Part shown: positions 1 to 7,375 of the stretch, piece after piece
How the letters are laid out: every line of letters begins with the position of its first letter
How positions within the stretch are numbered: position 1 is the first letter of the stretch
Assembly (NCBI RefSeq): GCF_032056465.1
Contig: NZ_DAMBCL010000046.1
Origin: Mobilicoccus sp032056465
Lineage (GTDB): Bacteria; Actinomycetota; Actinomycetes; Actinomycetales; Dermatophilaceae
Direction: 5' to 3' (one strand)
Length of the DNA: 27,778 nucleotides
Notes under the pieces: model-generated
Told to the model about the DNA's origin: nothing
Seen by the model: only the letters and a program-made list of their open reading frames with translations
Database searches by the model: none
Position numbers and translations under genes: made by a program

Positions 1-68
1 CTGCACGTTCGTCCCCCGACATGTCCCAGAAACGCGATCAGCTGCGGAACTCAGGTCAGGGCGAACCG

Positions 69-109
69 ACCGTGGAGAACTCACCGTGGAGAATTCACCG
101 TGAGAACTC
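69..109. repeat. 14-bp tandem repeat, three copies
   Basis: The unit ACCGTGGAGAAYTC occurs at 69-82 and 83-96, then again at 97-109 with one base missing. The array sits just past the stop codon of the FKBP gene. The last copy also forms a small hairpin, CGTGA-GAAC-TCACG at 99-112, which could help end the FKBP transcript. No T-tract is visible, so a terminator role is only a guess. Confidence 0.75.
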
Positions 110-136
110 ACGCCGGCGGGGGTCACGACGCAGACG

Positions 137-505
137 TCAGCGCACGTCCACGAGGTCGACGACGAACACGAGGGTCTCGCCCGGCTTGATGACGCCGCCG
201 GCGCCGCGGTCGCCGTAGCCGAGGTGCGGGGGGATCGTGATGCGGCGACGACCGCCGACCTTCATGCCGACGATGCCCTCGTCCCAGCCCCTGATGACCA
301 TGCCGCCGCCGAGGGGGAACTCGATGGGGGCGCCGCGGTCGTAGCTGTTGTCGAACTCGGTGCCGGTCGACCAGGCGACGCCGGCGTAGTGCGCGGCGAT
401 CGAGGTGCCGGAGGTGGCCTCGGTGCCGTCGCCGACGGTGAGATCCTCGATCTGGAGTTCGGTGGGCGGGTCGCCCTCGGGAATGGTGATCTGCGGCTTG
501 TCCAT
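137..505 (-). CDS. FKBP-type peptidyl-prolyl cis-trans isomerase
   Basis: A 122-residue single-domain FKBP that isomerises Xaa-Pro bonds during protein folding. There is no signal peptide, so it should be cytosolic. Family landmarks are visible: HYAG at 39-42, FDNSYDRG at 51-58, VIRGWDEG at 70-77, the PPHLGYGDRGAG loop around 92-103 and the closing TLVFVVDLVDV strand. Active-site positions equivalent to Tyr40, Phe51, Asp52, Trp74 and Tyr97 are present. The length fits the short actinobacterial FkpA/FKBP12-like class. The ATG at 505 is preferred over an upstream in-frame start at 586. The extra residues would be Arg-rich and unconserved, and TAGGGT lies 7 nt before this ATG, giving a likely leaderless message. 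It is a monocistronic gene upstream of, and codirectional with, nothing visible at the window edge. The family is secure; the exact client role is unknown. Confidence 0.95.
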   Translation of the reverse strand: MDKPQITIPEGDPPTELQIEDLTVGDGTEATSGTSIAAHYAGVAWSTGTEFDNSYDRGAPIEFPLGGGMVIRGWDEGIVGMKVGGRRRITIPPHLGYGDRGAGGVIKPGETLVFVVDLVDVR

Positions 506-512
506 GTGCGCC

Positions 513-518
513 ACCCTA
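513..518 (-). promoter_or_regulatory. -10 box of the FKBP gene (leaderless)
   Basis: TAGGGT on the minus strand ends 7 nt before the ATG of the FKBP gene. This is the spacing that places transcription start at or next to the start codon. No convincing -35 is seen. Confidence 0.55.
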
Positions 519-604
519 GGCACATCGGCCGGTCGCACGCACGGGCGCCGTGACGCACGGCGCCGGTACCACGGCGCGGTTACCACGGCGGCGCGTAGGC
601 GGGG

Positions 605-3199
605 TCAGGCGGCGGCCTGCGCGCGCAGCGCCCGTTCGAGCAGGGCGAGCCGTTCGACGAGCAGACGCCGCAGGGCCGCGGGGGCGTCCTCGTCGGCGGC
701 GAGCCAACCGCGGATGGCGACGACGACCGGGTGCTCCTCGACCCTGCCGCCGGGCGTGAGATCGGCGGCAGGGAAGAACCCCTTGACCATCCGCGTCGCG
801 AGCTCCTGACTGCGGGAGCGCCACACGGGCAGGAGAGCCTCGAGGTAGGGCTCGAGGTAGCGCTGGGTGAGGGTGCCGTGGCCGGGGGTCGAGAAGCCGA
901 CGGTGCGGGCGCTGACCTCCTCGTTCGACAGCGCGGAGTCGTCGACGACCTCGGCGAAGTCCGCCGCCTTGGTCGCCGCGTCGGGCCTCGAGGCCACGGC
1001 GGTGAGGTGACGGATGCGCGCCGGTGAACTCGTGTCGCGTGCGCGCTCGGCGTCGAGGTCGTCGATCGTCGCGTGCCCCGTGGCGGCGAGGGCACGCCAC
1101 AGCGACCACCGCATCATCGAGTCGAGCGGGAGGCCCTCGATCTGCTCCTCGCCGTCGAGGATCGCGCGGATCTCCTCGGCGCGGGCGTCGCAGGAGAGTG
1201 CGACGTCGGCGAACACCCTCGCGAACACGAGCTGCACGCCCGAGCCGGGCTCGGCGGCCCGCATCCGGTCGGCGCAGAAGTCGAGCAGGCGTCGTTCCAG
1301 CTCGGCGCGCACGGCCGGCGGGGCGTAGTCGCGGGCGGCGACGACGGCGTTGGCGAGGGCTCCGGCGAGGAGGGCGACATGCCCCTCCCCGGGCGCATGC
1401 CGACAGACGAGATCGACGTACTCCGCCGCAGGCAGAAGGGCGTCGCGGCACGACTGCCAGAGCGAGGACCACAGGCAGGCCCGCGTGAGCGAGGACTCGA
1501 CGGCGAAGGTCTCGCGCAGGGTCGCGTGGCTCTGCGGATCGAGGCGCACCTTGGCGTAGGTGAGGTCGTCGTCGTTGACGACGACGAGCGCCGGCGCGGG
1601 CAGACCCGTCGCCTCCGCCACGACCGTGACCTCGCCCGAGACGTCGAGTTCGAGACGGGACGTGCGGTGAAGGGTGTCGTCCTCGGCACGCTCGTAGAGG
1701 CCGACGACCAGCCGGTGATCCCGCCAGACGTCTCCGTTCTCGCCCGAGCCGGCCTGGTCGATCGCGAGCTCGGCGATCGTGCCGTCCTCGGCGAGGGTGA
1801 CGCGGGGGGTGAGTTCGGAGACGCCCGTCGTGTGCAGCCATTGCTCGACCCACGGCCCCAGGTCGCGGCCGGAGGCCTCTTCCAGGGGCGCGAGGAGGTC
1901 GGGCAGCGTCGTCGAGGAGAACGCGTGCTCGCGGAAGTACCGGCGCGCTCCGGCGTAGAACTCCTCCGTGCCGACGTAGGCGACGAGTTGCTTGAGGACG
2001 CTCGCGCCCTTGGCGTAGGTGATGCCGTCGAAGTTCTGCCGGGCGGCCTCGATGTCGGGGATGTCCGCGACGATGGGGTGCGTCGTGGGCAGCTGGTCCT
2101 GCTCGTAGGCCCAGGCCTTGCGGCGGGCGCAGAACGGGGTCCAGGCGTCGGTGTACTCGGTGGCGAGGGCGTTGGCCGCCGTGCCCATGTAGTCGGCGAA
2201 GGACTCCTTGAGCCACAGCTCGTCCCACCACACCGGCGTGACGAGATCGCCGAACCACATGTGCGACATCTCGTGCATGAGGGTGTTCGAACGGCCTTCG
2301 AGCTGGCTGCGGGTGGCGGCCGACTCGTACACGTACGACTCGTCGGCGAAGGTGACGAGACCGGGGTTCTCCATCGCGCCGAGGTTGTACTCGGGCACGA
2401 AGATCTGGTCGTACTTGCCCCACGGGTAGGGGTGGGCGAATCGGTCGTGGAAGTGCTCGAGCCCCTCCTTGGTGAGGGCGAAGAGGGTCTCGGGGTCGAA
2501 GGCGGAGGCGAGGGACTCCCGGCACAGGAGCGCGAGCGGGATCTCGAGGGCGGCGCCGTCGATCGTGCGGCTCCACGAATCGTCCCAGCGGCGGTACGGC
2601 CCGGCGATCACGCACGTGAGGTAGGTCGACTGCGGCGGAGTCGTGGCGAAGGTGCGGGTGCTGCACGCCATCCCGGCCGCGTTGTCACCCGTGGCGTCGC
2701 GGGAGACCTCGGCCCCGTTGCTGCGGATCTCCCAGTCGTCGGGGCCGGTGACGGCGAACGTGAACTCGGCCTTGAGGTCGGGCTGTTCGAAGCATGGGAA
2801 CACCCGCCGAGAGTCCGACGGCTCGTACTGCGTGTACAAGTAGACGCGCTGGTCGGCCGGGTCGACGAAGCGGTGCATCCCCTCGCCCGAGCGGCTGTAC
2901 GACGCGTTCCCCCGCACCGTGAGCGTGCAGGACCTCCCCGCCGGGACCTCGACCCGGACCCGCGCCCCGTCGGCGTCGACCTCGCGCCTCTCGCCGTCGA
3001 CCTCGACACCGGTGACCTCGCCGATGAAGTCGAGGGTGACCTGACCCGACCTGCTCGCGAGGTCGATGTGGGAGGTCGTCGGGAACGTGGCGACGCCTGG
3101 ATCCGTGCACTCGGACACGTCGATCTCGACCCGGTAGGACGACAGCGTGAGGTCATCGCTCCGGCGCCGGCACTCCGCATGGGTCAGGTTCGTCTCCAT
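605..3199 (-). CDS. pepN: Aminopeptidase N (M1 family zinc metallopeptidase)
   Basis: An 864-residue cytosolic aminopeptidase that removes N-terminal residues from peptides, with the length expected for actinobacterial PepN. An N-terminal beta-saddle domain (about 1-220) precedes the catalytic domain. That domain carries the GAMEN exopeptidase motif at 274-278 and the zinc motif HEMSH at 309-313, with the third ligand Glu332 exactly 18 residues later. The remaining C-terminal half is the helical ERAP1-C-like domain. The ATG at 3199 is chosen because similarity to the family begins there and TACCTT lies 7 nt upstream; an extension to 3328 would be Arg-rich and would cross into the divergent LOG-family promoter. 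The start codons of pepN and the LOG gene are about 130 bp apart on opposite strands. Nothing is missing from the active site. Confidence 0.97.
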   Translation of the reverse strand: METNLTHAECRRRSDDLTLSSYRVEIDVSECTDPGVATFPTTSHIDLASRSGQVTLDFIGEVTGVEVDGERREVDADGARVRVEVPAGRSCTLTVRGNASYSRSGEGMHRFVDPADQRVYLYTQYEPSDSRRVFPCFEQPDLKAEFTFAVTGPDDWEIRSNGAEVSRDATGDNAAGMACSTRTFATTPPQSTYLTCVIAGPYRRWDDSWSRTIDGAALEIPLALLCRESLASAFDPETLFALTKEGLEHFHDRFAHPYPWGKYDQIFVPEYNLGAMENPGLVTFADESYVYESAATRSQLEGRSNTLMHEMSHMWFGDLVTPVWWDELWLKESFADYMGTAANALATEYTDAWTPFCARRKAWAYEQDQLPTTHPIVADIPDIEAARQNFDGITYAKGASVLKQLVAYVGTEEFYAGARRYFREHAFSSTTLPDLLAPLEEASGRDLGPWVEQWLHTTGVSELTPRVTLAEDGTIAELAIDQAGSGENGDVWRDHRLVVGLYERAEDDTLHRTSRLELDVSGEVTVVAEATGLPAPALVVVNDDDLTYAKVRLDPQSHATLRETFAVESSLTRACLWSSLWQSCRDALLPAAEYVDLVCRHAPGEGHVALLAGALANAVVAARDYAPPAVRAELERRLLDFCADRMRAAEPGSGVQLVFARVFADVALSCDARAEEIRAILDGEEQIEGLPLDSMMRWSLWRALAATGHATIDDLDAERARDTSSPARIRHLTAVASRPDAATKAADFAEVVDDSALSNEEVSARTVGFSTPGHGTLTQRYLEPYLEALLPVWRSRSQELATRMVKGFFPAADLTPGGRVEEHPVVVAIRGWLAADEDAPAALRRLLVERLALLERALRAQAAA

Positions 3200-3206
3200 G
3201 CTCGTC

Positions 3207-3212
3207 AAGGTA
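3207..3212 (-). promoter_or_regulatory. -10 box of pepN (leaderless)
   Basis: TACCTT on the minus strand ends 7 nt before the pepN ATG, predicting a leaderless transcript. No clear -35 hexamer is recognisable. Confidence 0.6.
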
Positions 3213-3313
3213 GCGGGCGCACGTGTCGACCGCCGGTGGTTTCCGAGACCGTGCGGCCGACGGTCGCCGCGGTTGAGGGACCACCGGGACCCGACGGCCG
3301 TGGTCGGTGGCAC

Positions 3314-3319
3314 TACCCT
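3314..3319 (+). promoter_or_regulatory. -10 box of the LOG-family gene (leaderless)
   Basis: TACCCT ends 7 nt before the ATG at 3327, and no ribosome-binding site lies between them. It is the mirror-image arrangement of the divergent pepN promoter. Confidence 0.6.
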
Positions 3320-3326
3320 GGCTGAC

Positions 3327-3902
3327 ATGCGCAGTGTCTGTGTGTTCTGCGGGTCCAGTTCGGGCAGTGACGCCCGCTACCTGGAGGCGGCGTCGACCCT
3401 CGGGGCCGAGATCGCCCGCCGCGGCATGACGCTCGTGTACGGCGGCGCCTCGGTCGGCCTCATGGGCGCCGTCGCCGATGCGGCCCTCGGCGAGGGTGGC
3501 GAGGTCATCGGCATCATCCCCGAACACCTCGTGGCGGCCGAGGTCGCGCACGACGGGCTCACCGATCTCCGCGTCACCCCCTCGATGCACGGCCGCAAGG
3601 CGGCGATGGCCGAGATCTCCGACGGGTTCGTCGCGATGCCGGGCGGTTTCGGAACCCTCGAGGAGGTCGTCGAGATCCTCACGTGGAACCAGCTCGGGCT
3701 CATCACCAAACCCATCGGGTTCCTCGACACCCTCGGTTACTACCAGCGACTCGGCGCGTTCTTCGGGCACTGCGTCTCCCAGGAGTTCGTCCGAGCCCCG
3801 CACCTGGGGCTGTACGCGATGGACTCCGATCCCCACGCACTCCTCGACGCGATGGAGCACTACGTTCCCGCGACCACCCCCAAGTGGCAGGACCGCACGT
3901 AG
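3327..3902 (+). CDS. LOG-family protein (TIGR00730-type nucleoside-monophosphate hydrolase)
   Basis: A 191-residue Rossmann-fold protein of the LONELY GUY family. Members hydrolyse the N-glycosidic bond of nucleoside 5'-monophosphates; in plants and some actinobacteria this activates cytokinins. The N-terminal FCGSSSG phosphate loop is at 7-13, the YGGASVGLMG segment at 38-47, the paired Arg90-Lys91, and the signature MPGGFGTLEE at 104-113 with catalytic Glu nearby. The length matches the family. The ATG at 3327 is chosen because the Rossmann fold starts there directly and TACCCT is 7 nt upstream. It is followed after 76 bp by an IMPase-like gene on the same strand, without obvious coupling. 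The natural substrate in this organism is unknown; AMP or other purine monophosphates are possible. Confidence 0.92.
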   Translation: MRSVCVFCGSSSGSDARYLEAASTLGAEIARRGMTLVYGGASVGLMGAVADAALGEGGEVIGIIPEHLVAAEVAHDGLTDLRVTPSMHGRKAAMAEISDGFVAMPGGFGTLEEVVEILTWNQLGLITKPIGFLDTLGYYQRLGAFFGHCVSQEFVRAPHLGLYAMDSDPHALLDAMEHYVPATTPKWQDRT

Positions 3903-3966
3903 CGGCCGGTCCCCGGCCCGGGGCCGTGGACGACGTCCGGGCGGCGGACGCCCCGCAGGGGTGTGA

Positions 3967-3972
3967 GACGGT
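3967..3972 (+). promoter_or_regulatory. Possible -10 box of the IMPase-like gene
   Basis: GACGGT is followed by GGAGCC and then the GTG start. The same layout, GACGAT then GGAGAC then ATG, precedes the mutarotase gene at 7376. The GGAG is too close to the start to be a good ribosome site, so a leaderless start is more likely. Confidence 0.4.
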
Positions 3973-3978
3973 GGAGCC

Positions 3979-4758
3979 GTGAACACGGACGCCGTAGCCG
4001 ACCTCATGCGCGAGGTCGCCGATCACGTCATCACCCCCCGGTTCCGGTCACTCGACGCCGACCAGGTGATGGAGAAGAACCCCGGGGACCTCGTCACCGT
4101 GGCCGACCAGGAGGCCGAGAGGCTCATCACCGCGGCGCTGTTGAAGGACGACCCGGAGCTGCTCGTCGTCGGCGAGGAGGCCACCGCCCTCGACGCCGGA
4201 CTCCCCGGTCGGCTCCCGCACGCGGAGCGGGCGTTCACGGTCGACCCCGTCGACGGCACCAAGAACTTCGTCCACGGGTCTCCCGACTTCGCGGTCATGC
4301 TCTCCGAGCTGCACCACGGCGAGGTCGTGCGGGCATGGATCCTGCACCCCGCGCACGAGGCGTTCTACATCGCCGAGCGAGGCGCGGGTGTCGAGCGCGA
4401 CGGGCGAGCCCTCCCGCCGACGACGACGCCGCACCACCTCACGGTCGTCACCTCCAGTCCGCGCCTCGAGGGCACCCACGGCTCCCTCGATCTCGGCCCC
4501 ACGGCGTGGAGCTGCGGCATCGACTACCCCTGGCTCCTCGAAGGGCGCGTCCACGGTCTGCTCTACACGCGAGGGCTGCCGTGGGACCACTGCCCCGGTT
4601 CGCTCATGGTCCGCGAACTCGGCGGGGTCGTCGCCCATCTCGACGGCACCCCCTACGACGTCGGTGCCGACCGCGGACGCATCGGCCTGCTCGCCGCCTC
4701 CTCGCAGGAGGCCTGGGACCGCATCGCCCCGGAGGTCGCCCACCTCTACCGCGGGTGA
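3979..4758 (+). CDS. Inositol monophosphatase family protein (possible histidinol-phosphatase-type)
   Basis: A 259-residue Mg2+-dependent phosphatase of the IMPase/FBPase superfamily. Metal-binding residues are visible: Glu66-Glu67 in VVGEE and the motif DPVDGTKNF at 89-97. The second signature, near residue 202, reads WDHCPGS rather than the common WDxAAG, followed by the usual VRELGG. It starts with GTG at 3979, with no well-spaced Shine-Dalgarno. The substrate could be inositol phosphate, histidinol phosphate or another sugar phosphate; the sequence alone does not decide. It reads toward, and ends 61 bp before, the convergent amidinohydrolase gene. The perfect palindrome CCCGGCGCCGGG at 4795-4806 lies between the two stops and may take part in termination. 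Confidence 0.9.
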   Translation: MNTDAVADLMREVADHVITPRFRSLDADQVMEKNPGDLVTVADQEAERLITAALLKDDPELLVVGEEATALDAGLPGRLPHAERAFTVDPVDGTKNFVHGSPDFAVMLSELHHGEVVRAWILHPAHEAFYIAERGAGVERDGRALPPTTTPHHLTVVTSSPRLEGTHGSLDLGPTAWSCGIDYPWLLEGRVHGLLYTRGLPWDHCPGSLMVRELGGVVAHLDGTPYDVGADRGRIGLLAASSQEAWDRIAPEVAHLYRG

Positions 4759-4819
4759 CGCCCTCCCCCGTCGAGGTCTCGCCGAACCCCGTCACCCGGC
4801 GCCGGGATCCGCGCCGAAC

Positions 4820-5590
4820 TCAGAACGGTGCGAGGAGGCAGGGGATCGTGCCCTCACGCTTCTCGAACTCCCCGATGTCGACGGGGACGGGTTCGTAGCC
4901 GAGCGACGCGATGGTCTCGGCCGAGCCGGGTGCCGACGCCGAGACGAGCACGCGTCCGTCGCCGAGCGCGAACACCTGCGCGCCGGTGCGGTCCGGCACG
5001 GGGACGAACTCGGCGAACACCGAGGGGTCGTCGACGAGCGGTGGATGACCGAGCACCGTGCCGCACGGCAGGGCGCTCACGCCGGAGTCCAGCTGGACCG
5101 ACTTGTGCAGCGGTACCGGCACGATCCGCAGACCCGACCCTGCGAGGCGCCGCACCACCTGCGCGTACCCGGCGCGGTTGGTCCTGGACCCGACGCCGAC
5201 GTACAGGGTGTCCTCGACGAGGACGAGGTCACCGCCCTCGAGGGTGCCCGGGCGCCGGATGGAAACGGCTCGGACGTGCTGGGAGGCGAGGGTGCGCCGA
5301 AGCGCCACCCGCTCAGGGCGTCGGGACTCCACCGAGGAGCGTGCGAGGAACACCCGTCCCCGGACCGAACGCACGGCGTCGCCGACGAACGCCCCATCGG
5401 GACAAGGCTGGTCGGCGTCACCGGGGGGCACGACGACGACCTCCCACCCGGCCCGCTCGAGGATCGCCCGCAGGCTCTCCCACTGGGCGACGGCGCGGTC
5501 CAGCACGACCGGCTCCCGGTCGATGAGCGAGACGACGGCCTCTCCCAGACCGGGCTCCGGCGGGCGCATGAGCACGCGTCTGCCGACCAT
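4820..5590 (-). CDS. Dimethylargininase-like amidinohydrolase (DDAH family)
   Basis: A 256-residue protein of the guanidino-group-modifying superfamily, closest in layout to N(G),N(G)-dimethylarginine dimethylaminohydrolase. That enzyme converts methylated arginines to citrulline and methylamines. Landmarks are DGAFVGD at 65-71, the GTLEGGD motif at 115-121, GSRTNRAG at 134-141, catalytic His162 in PLHKS and the nucleophile Cys251 in EGTIPC near the C-terminus. The length is typical of bacterial DDAH. The ATG at 5590 has CAGGCT 6 nt upstream, which suggests another leaderless start. No arginine-catabolism genes adjoin it, so the physiological substrate (methylarginine released by proteolysis, or another guanidine) is not known. 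Arginine deiminase is less likely because of the short length. Confidence 0.88.
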   Translation of the reverse strand: MVGRRVLMRPPEPGLGEAVVSLIDREPVVLDRAVAQWESLRAILERAGWEVVVVPPGDADQPCPDGAFVGDAVRSVRGRVFLARSSVESRRPERVALRRTLASQHVRAVSIRRPGTLEGGDLVLVEDTLYVGVGSRTNRAGYAQVVRRLAGSGLRIVPVPLHKSVQLDSGVSALPCGTVLGHPPLVDDPSVFAEFVPVPDRTGAQVFALGDGRVLVSASAPGSAETIASLGYEPVPVDIGEFEKREGTIPCLLAPF

Positions 5591-5911
5591 GGGTCAAGCC
5601 TGGCACGACCACGACGGGCGTCCGCATCGGCCCCTCCCGGCATCTCGTGGTGACTTGACCAGCCCTTGACCCGATCGATGCCCAAACAATGACGGGCGAT
5701 CGTCCCGAATGACTCGGACGGGCGAGTGACCTGCCGAAGGGAGTGGTGGCGGCGGGCTCCACCACCCACCGTCCAGGCACCCGGAGCGGTCACAGGCCCA
5801 GGTCCATCGCAGGGGCGACGCGAACCACGCGTCGCCCCTGCGACCGTTCGGGAGCGGACGTTCCTCGGGACCGACCCACCGGCCGACCCGCACATGCACG
5901 AGAGGACCCCC
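5591..5911. other. 321-bp divergent control region between amidinohydrolase and P450 genes
   Basis: No gene is supported here. The minus side holds CAGGCT at 5597-5602, the probable -10 of the amidinohydrolase gene. The relatively AT-richer part at 5650-5705 has two CTTGACC copies 11 bp apart (5654 and 5665) and an imperfect inverted repeat built from GATC/GCCC arms around 5673-5701. A perfect 12-bp hairpin lies at 5811-5839. The P450 ribosome site AGAGGA is at 5901-5906. Confidence 0.6.
5811..5839. promoter_or_regulatory. Perfect 12-bp stem, 5-nt loop upstream of the P450 gene
   Basis: AGGGGCGACGCG (5811-5822) and its exact reverse complement (5828-5839) surround the loop AACCA. The element ends 72 nt before the P450 ATG and has no following T-tract. 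It could be a leader hairpin, an attenuator or a palindromic protein-binding site. Confidence 0.7.
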
Positions 5912-7312
5912 ATGCCCACGTCCTGCCCACACCAGGGGCACTCCCGACGCAAGACGGCACGACCCGGTGAGGTCGGCCTTCCCGACGCACCGGCGGTCGA
6001 GGTGATCGAAGGGGTCTGGCACGTCCGCTCGCTCCCCCTGGTCAAGGAGGTCCTGCGGTCGACGACGACGACCGTGCAGGCCGGGTTCAACGTCGACCTC
6101 GTGCGTGACGGCGCGGGCAACCCGCGAGGGGGACGACGCGCGATGCGCGACCCCATCCTCTTCATGGACGGCCCCGAGCACCGGCGGCAGCGGAGCATGA
6201 TCGCCCGGTACTTCGCTCCGGCCACCGTCAACCGCCGATACGGGGATCTCATGACCGAGCGAGCCGACGCGATCATCGCCCACGTGCGACGCGAGCTCGA
6301 GGCCGGACGCCGTGTCGAGCTCTCGGCGATCGCGCTGGAGTACTCGGTCGCCGTCGCCGCCGCGGTCATCGGGCTCACCGAGTCCGACACCGACGGGATG
6401 GCGCGGCGCCTCGAACGGCTCTTCGGCATCCCGTGGCAGCCGCCCCGATCACGCGTGGACGGCGATGACGCGACCGGGTCCGACATGGCCGGTACCTCCG
6501 ACGACGCCGAGGAGCGGCCGCGTGGCGGTCTCGTGGGTCGGTTCGCCGCCCTCGTCGGGGCGGCCATGTCGCTGCGGTCGGCGGGCGCGGTCGGGCTGTT
6601 CTACGCGCGGGACGTCCGACCGGCCATCCGGGCCCGCCGGGCGAATCCGCAGGAGGACGTCATCTCCCACCTCGTCGAGCAGGGGTACAGCAACGCCGAG
6701 ATCACGACCGAGTGCGTCACCTACGGCGCCGCCGGCATGGTGACGACGAGGGAGTACCTGTGCGTCGTCGCGTGGCACCTCCTCGGCGACGCCGACCTGC
6801 GCCGTCGCTACCTCGCTGGTGATGTCGAGGAACGGTACGCGCTGCTCCACGAGGTCCTCCGACTCGAGCCCGTCGTCGGCCACCTCTACCGTCGCGCCGT
6901 CGCGCCCCTCACCCTCGTCGACGGCGAGACGACGCACATCGTGCCCGTGGGGGCGGTGCTCGACCTGTCGATCAGCAGCGCCAACACCGACCCCGAGCAC
7001 GTCGGCGACGACCCCCTCGGGCTCTGTCCGGGGCGCGAGCCGGGGGCCGGTGTGCGTCCGGAGGGCATGTCGTTCGGAGACGGTGCCCACCGCTGCCCCG
7101 GCAACTCCCTCGCCATCGCCGAGACCGACACCCTCCTCACCCGCCTGCTCGCCCTTCCCGTCGCCCTCGCGGAGGGACCCCGGCTCGGATGGCTCGACCT
7201 CATCGCCGGGTACGAGGTGAGCGACATGTTCCTCAGCGCCGACTCCGGGACGCCCGCGGCCGCGGACGCGTCCGACGCCGTCGCACCCAGCGACCATCAC
7301 GGGAACGCCTGA
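5912..7312 (+). CDS. Cytochrome P450, divergent actinobacterial type
   Basis: A 466-residue soluble haem monooxygenase-like protein with no membrane anchor. The C-helix HRRQR is at 90-94, the K-helix ExxR is Glu314-Val-Leu-Arg317, and the haem loop FGDGAHRCPG is at 388-397 with axial ligand Cys395. The I-helix oxygen-activation motif reads AGMVTT at 274-279, where the usual acidic residue before the threonines is Val277. A low-complexity, acidic stretch at about 176-206 is inserted before that helix. The ATG at 5912 is chosen for its ribosome site, AGAGGA with a 5-nt gap; an in-frame ATG at 5894 is the alternative. No ferredoxin or reductase gene adjoins it, so the redox partner must be elsewhere. 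The substrate is unknown. It may not be a standard hydroxylase, given the altered I-helix. Confidence 0.93.
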   Translation: MPTSCPHQGHSRRKTARPGEVGLPDAPAVEVIEGVWHVRSLPLVKEVLRSTTTTVQAGFNVDLVRDGAGNPRGGRRAMRDPILFMDGPEHRRQRSMIARYFAPATVNRRYGDLMTERADAIIAHVRRELEAGRRVELSAIALEYSVAVAAAVIGLTESDTDGMARRLERLFGIPWQPPRSRVDGDDATGSDMAGTSDDAEERPRGGLVGRFAALVGAAMSLRSAGAVGLFYARDVRPAIRARRANPQEDVISHLVEQGYSNAEITTECVTYGAAGMVTTREYLCVVAWHLLGDADLRRRYLAGDVEERYALLHEVLRLEPVVGHLYRRAVAPLTLVDGETTHIVPVGAVLDLSISSANTDPEHVGDDPLGLCPGREPGAGVRPEGMSFGDGAHRCPGNSLAIAETDTLLTRLLALPVALAEGPRLGWLDLIAGYEVSDMFLSADSGTPAAADASDAVAPSDHHGNA

Positions 7313-7363
7313 CCTGCACGGCGTTTCGATCCCACGAAGAGTGACGGGAGCCTGCCCGACATG

Positions 7364-7369
7364 GACGAT
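7364..7369 (+). promoter_or_regulatory. Possible -10 box of the mutarotase gene
   Basis: GACGAT lies 6 nt before the ATG at 7376, with GGAGAC between. The layout is nearly identical to that before the IMPase-like gene. Confidence 0.4.
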
Positions 7370-7375
7370 GGAGAC

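Noticed and set aside
516..2666. Long Arg/Pro-rich open frame overlapping pepN on the same strand
   Set aside because: It is an out-of-frame shadow of pepN with no conserved motif; the M1 frame carries GAMEN and HExxH.
1073..3325. 750-codon open frame on the plus strand opposite pepN
   Set aside because: It is an antisense shadow typical of very GC-rich DNA, with low-complexity composition and no recognisable domain.
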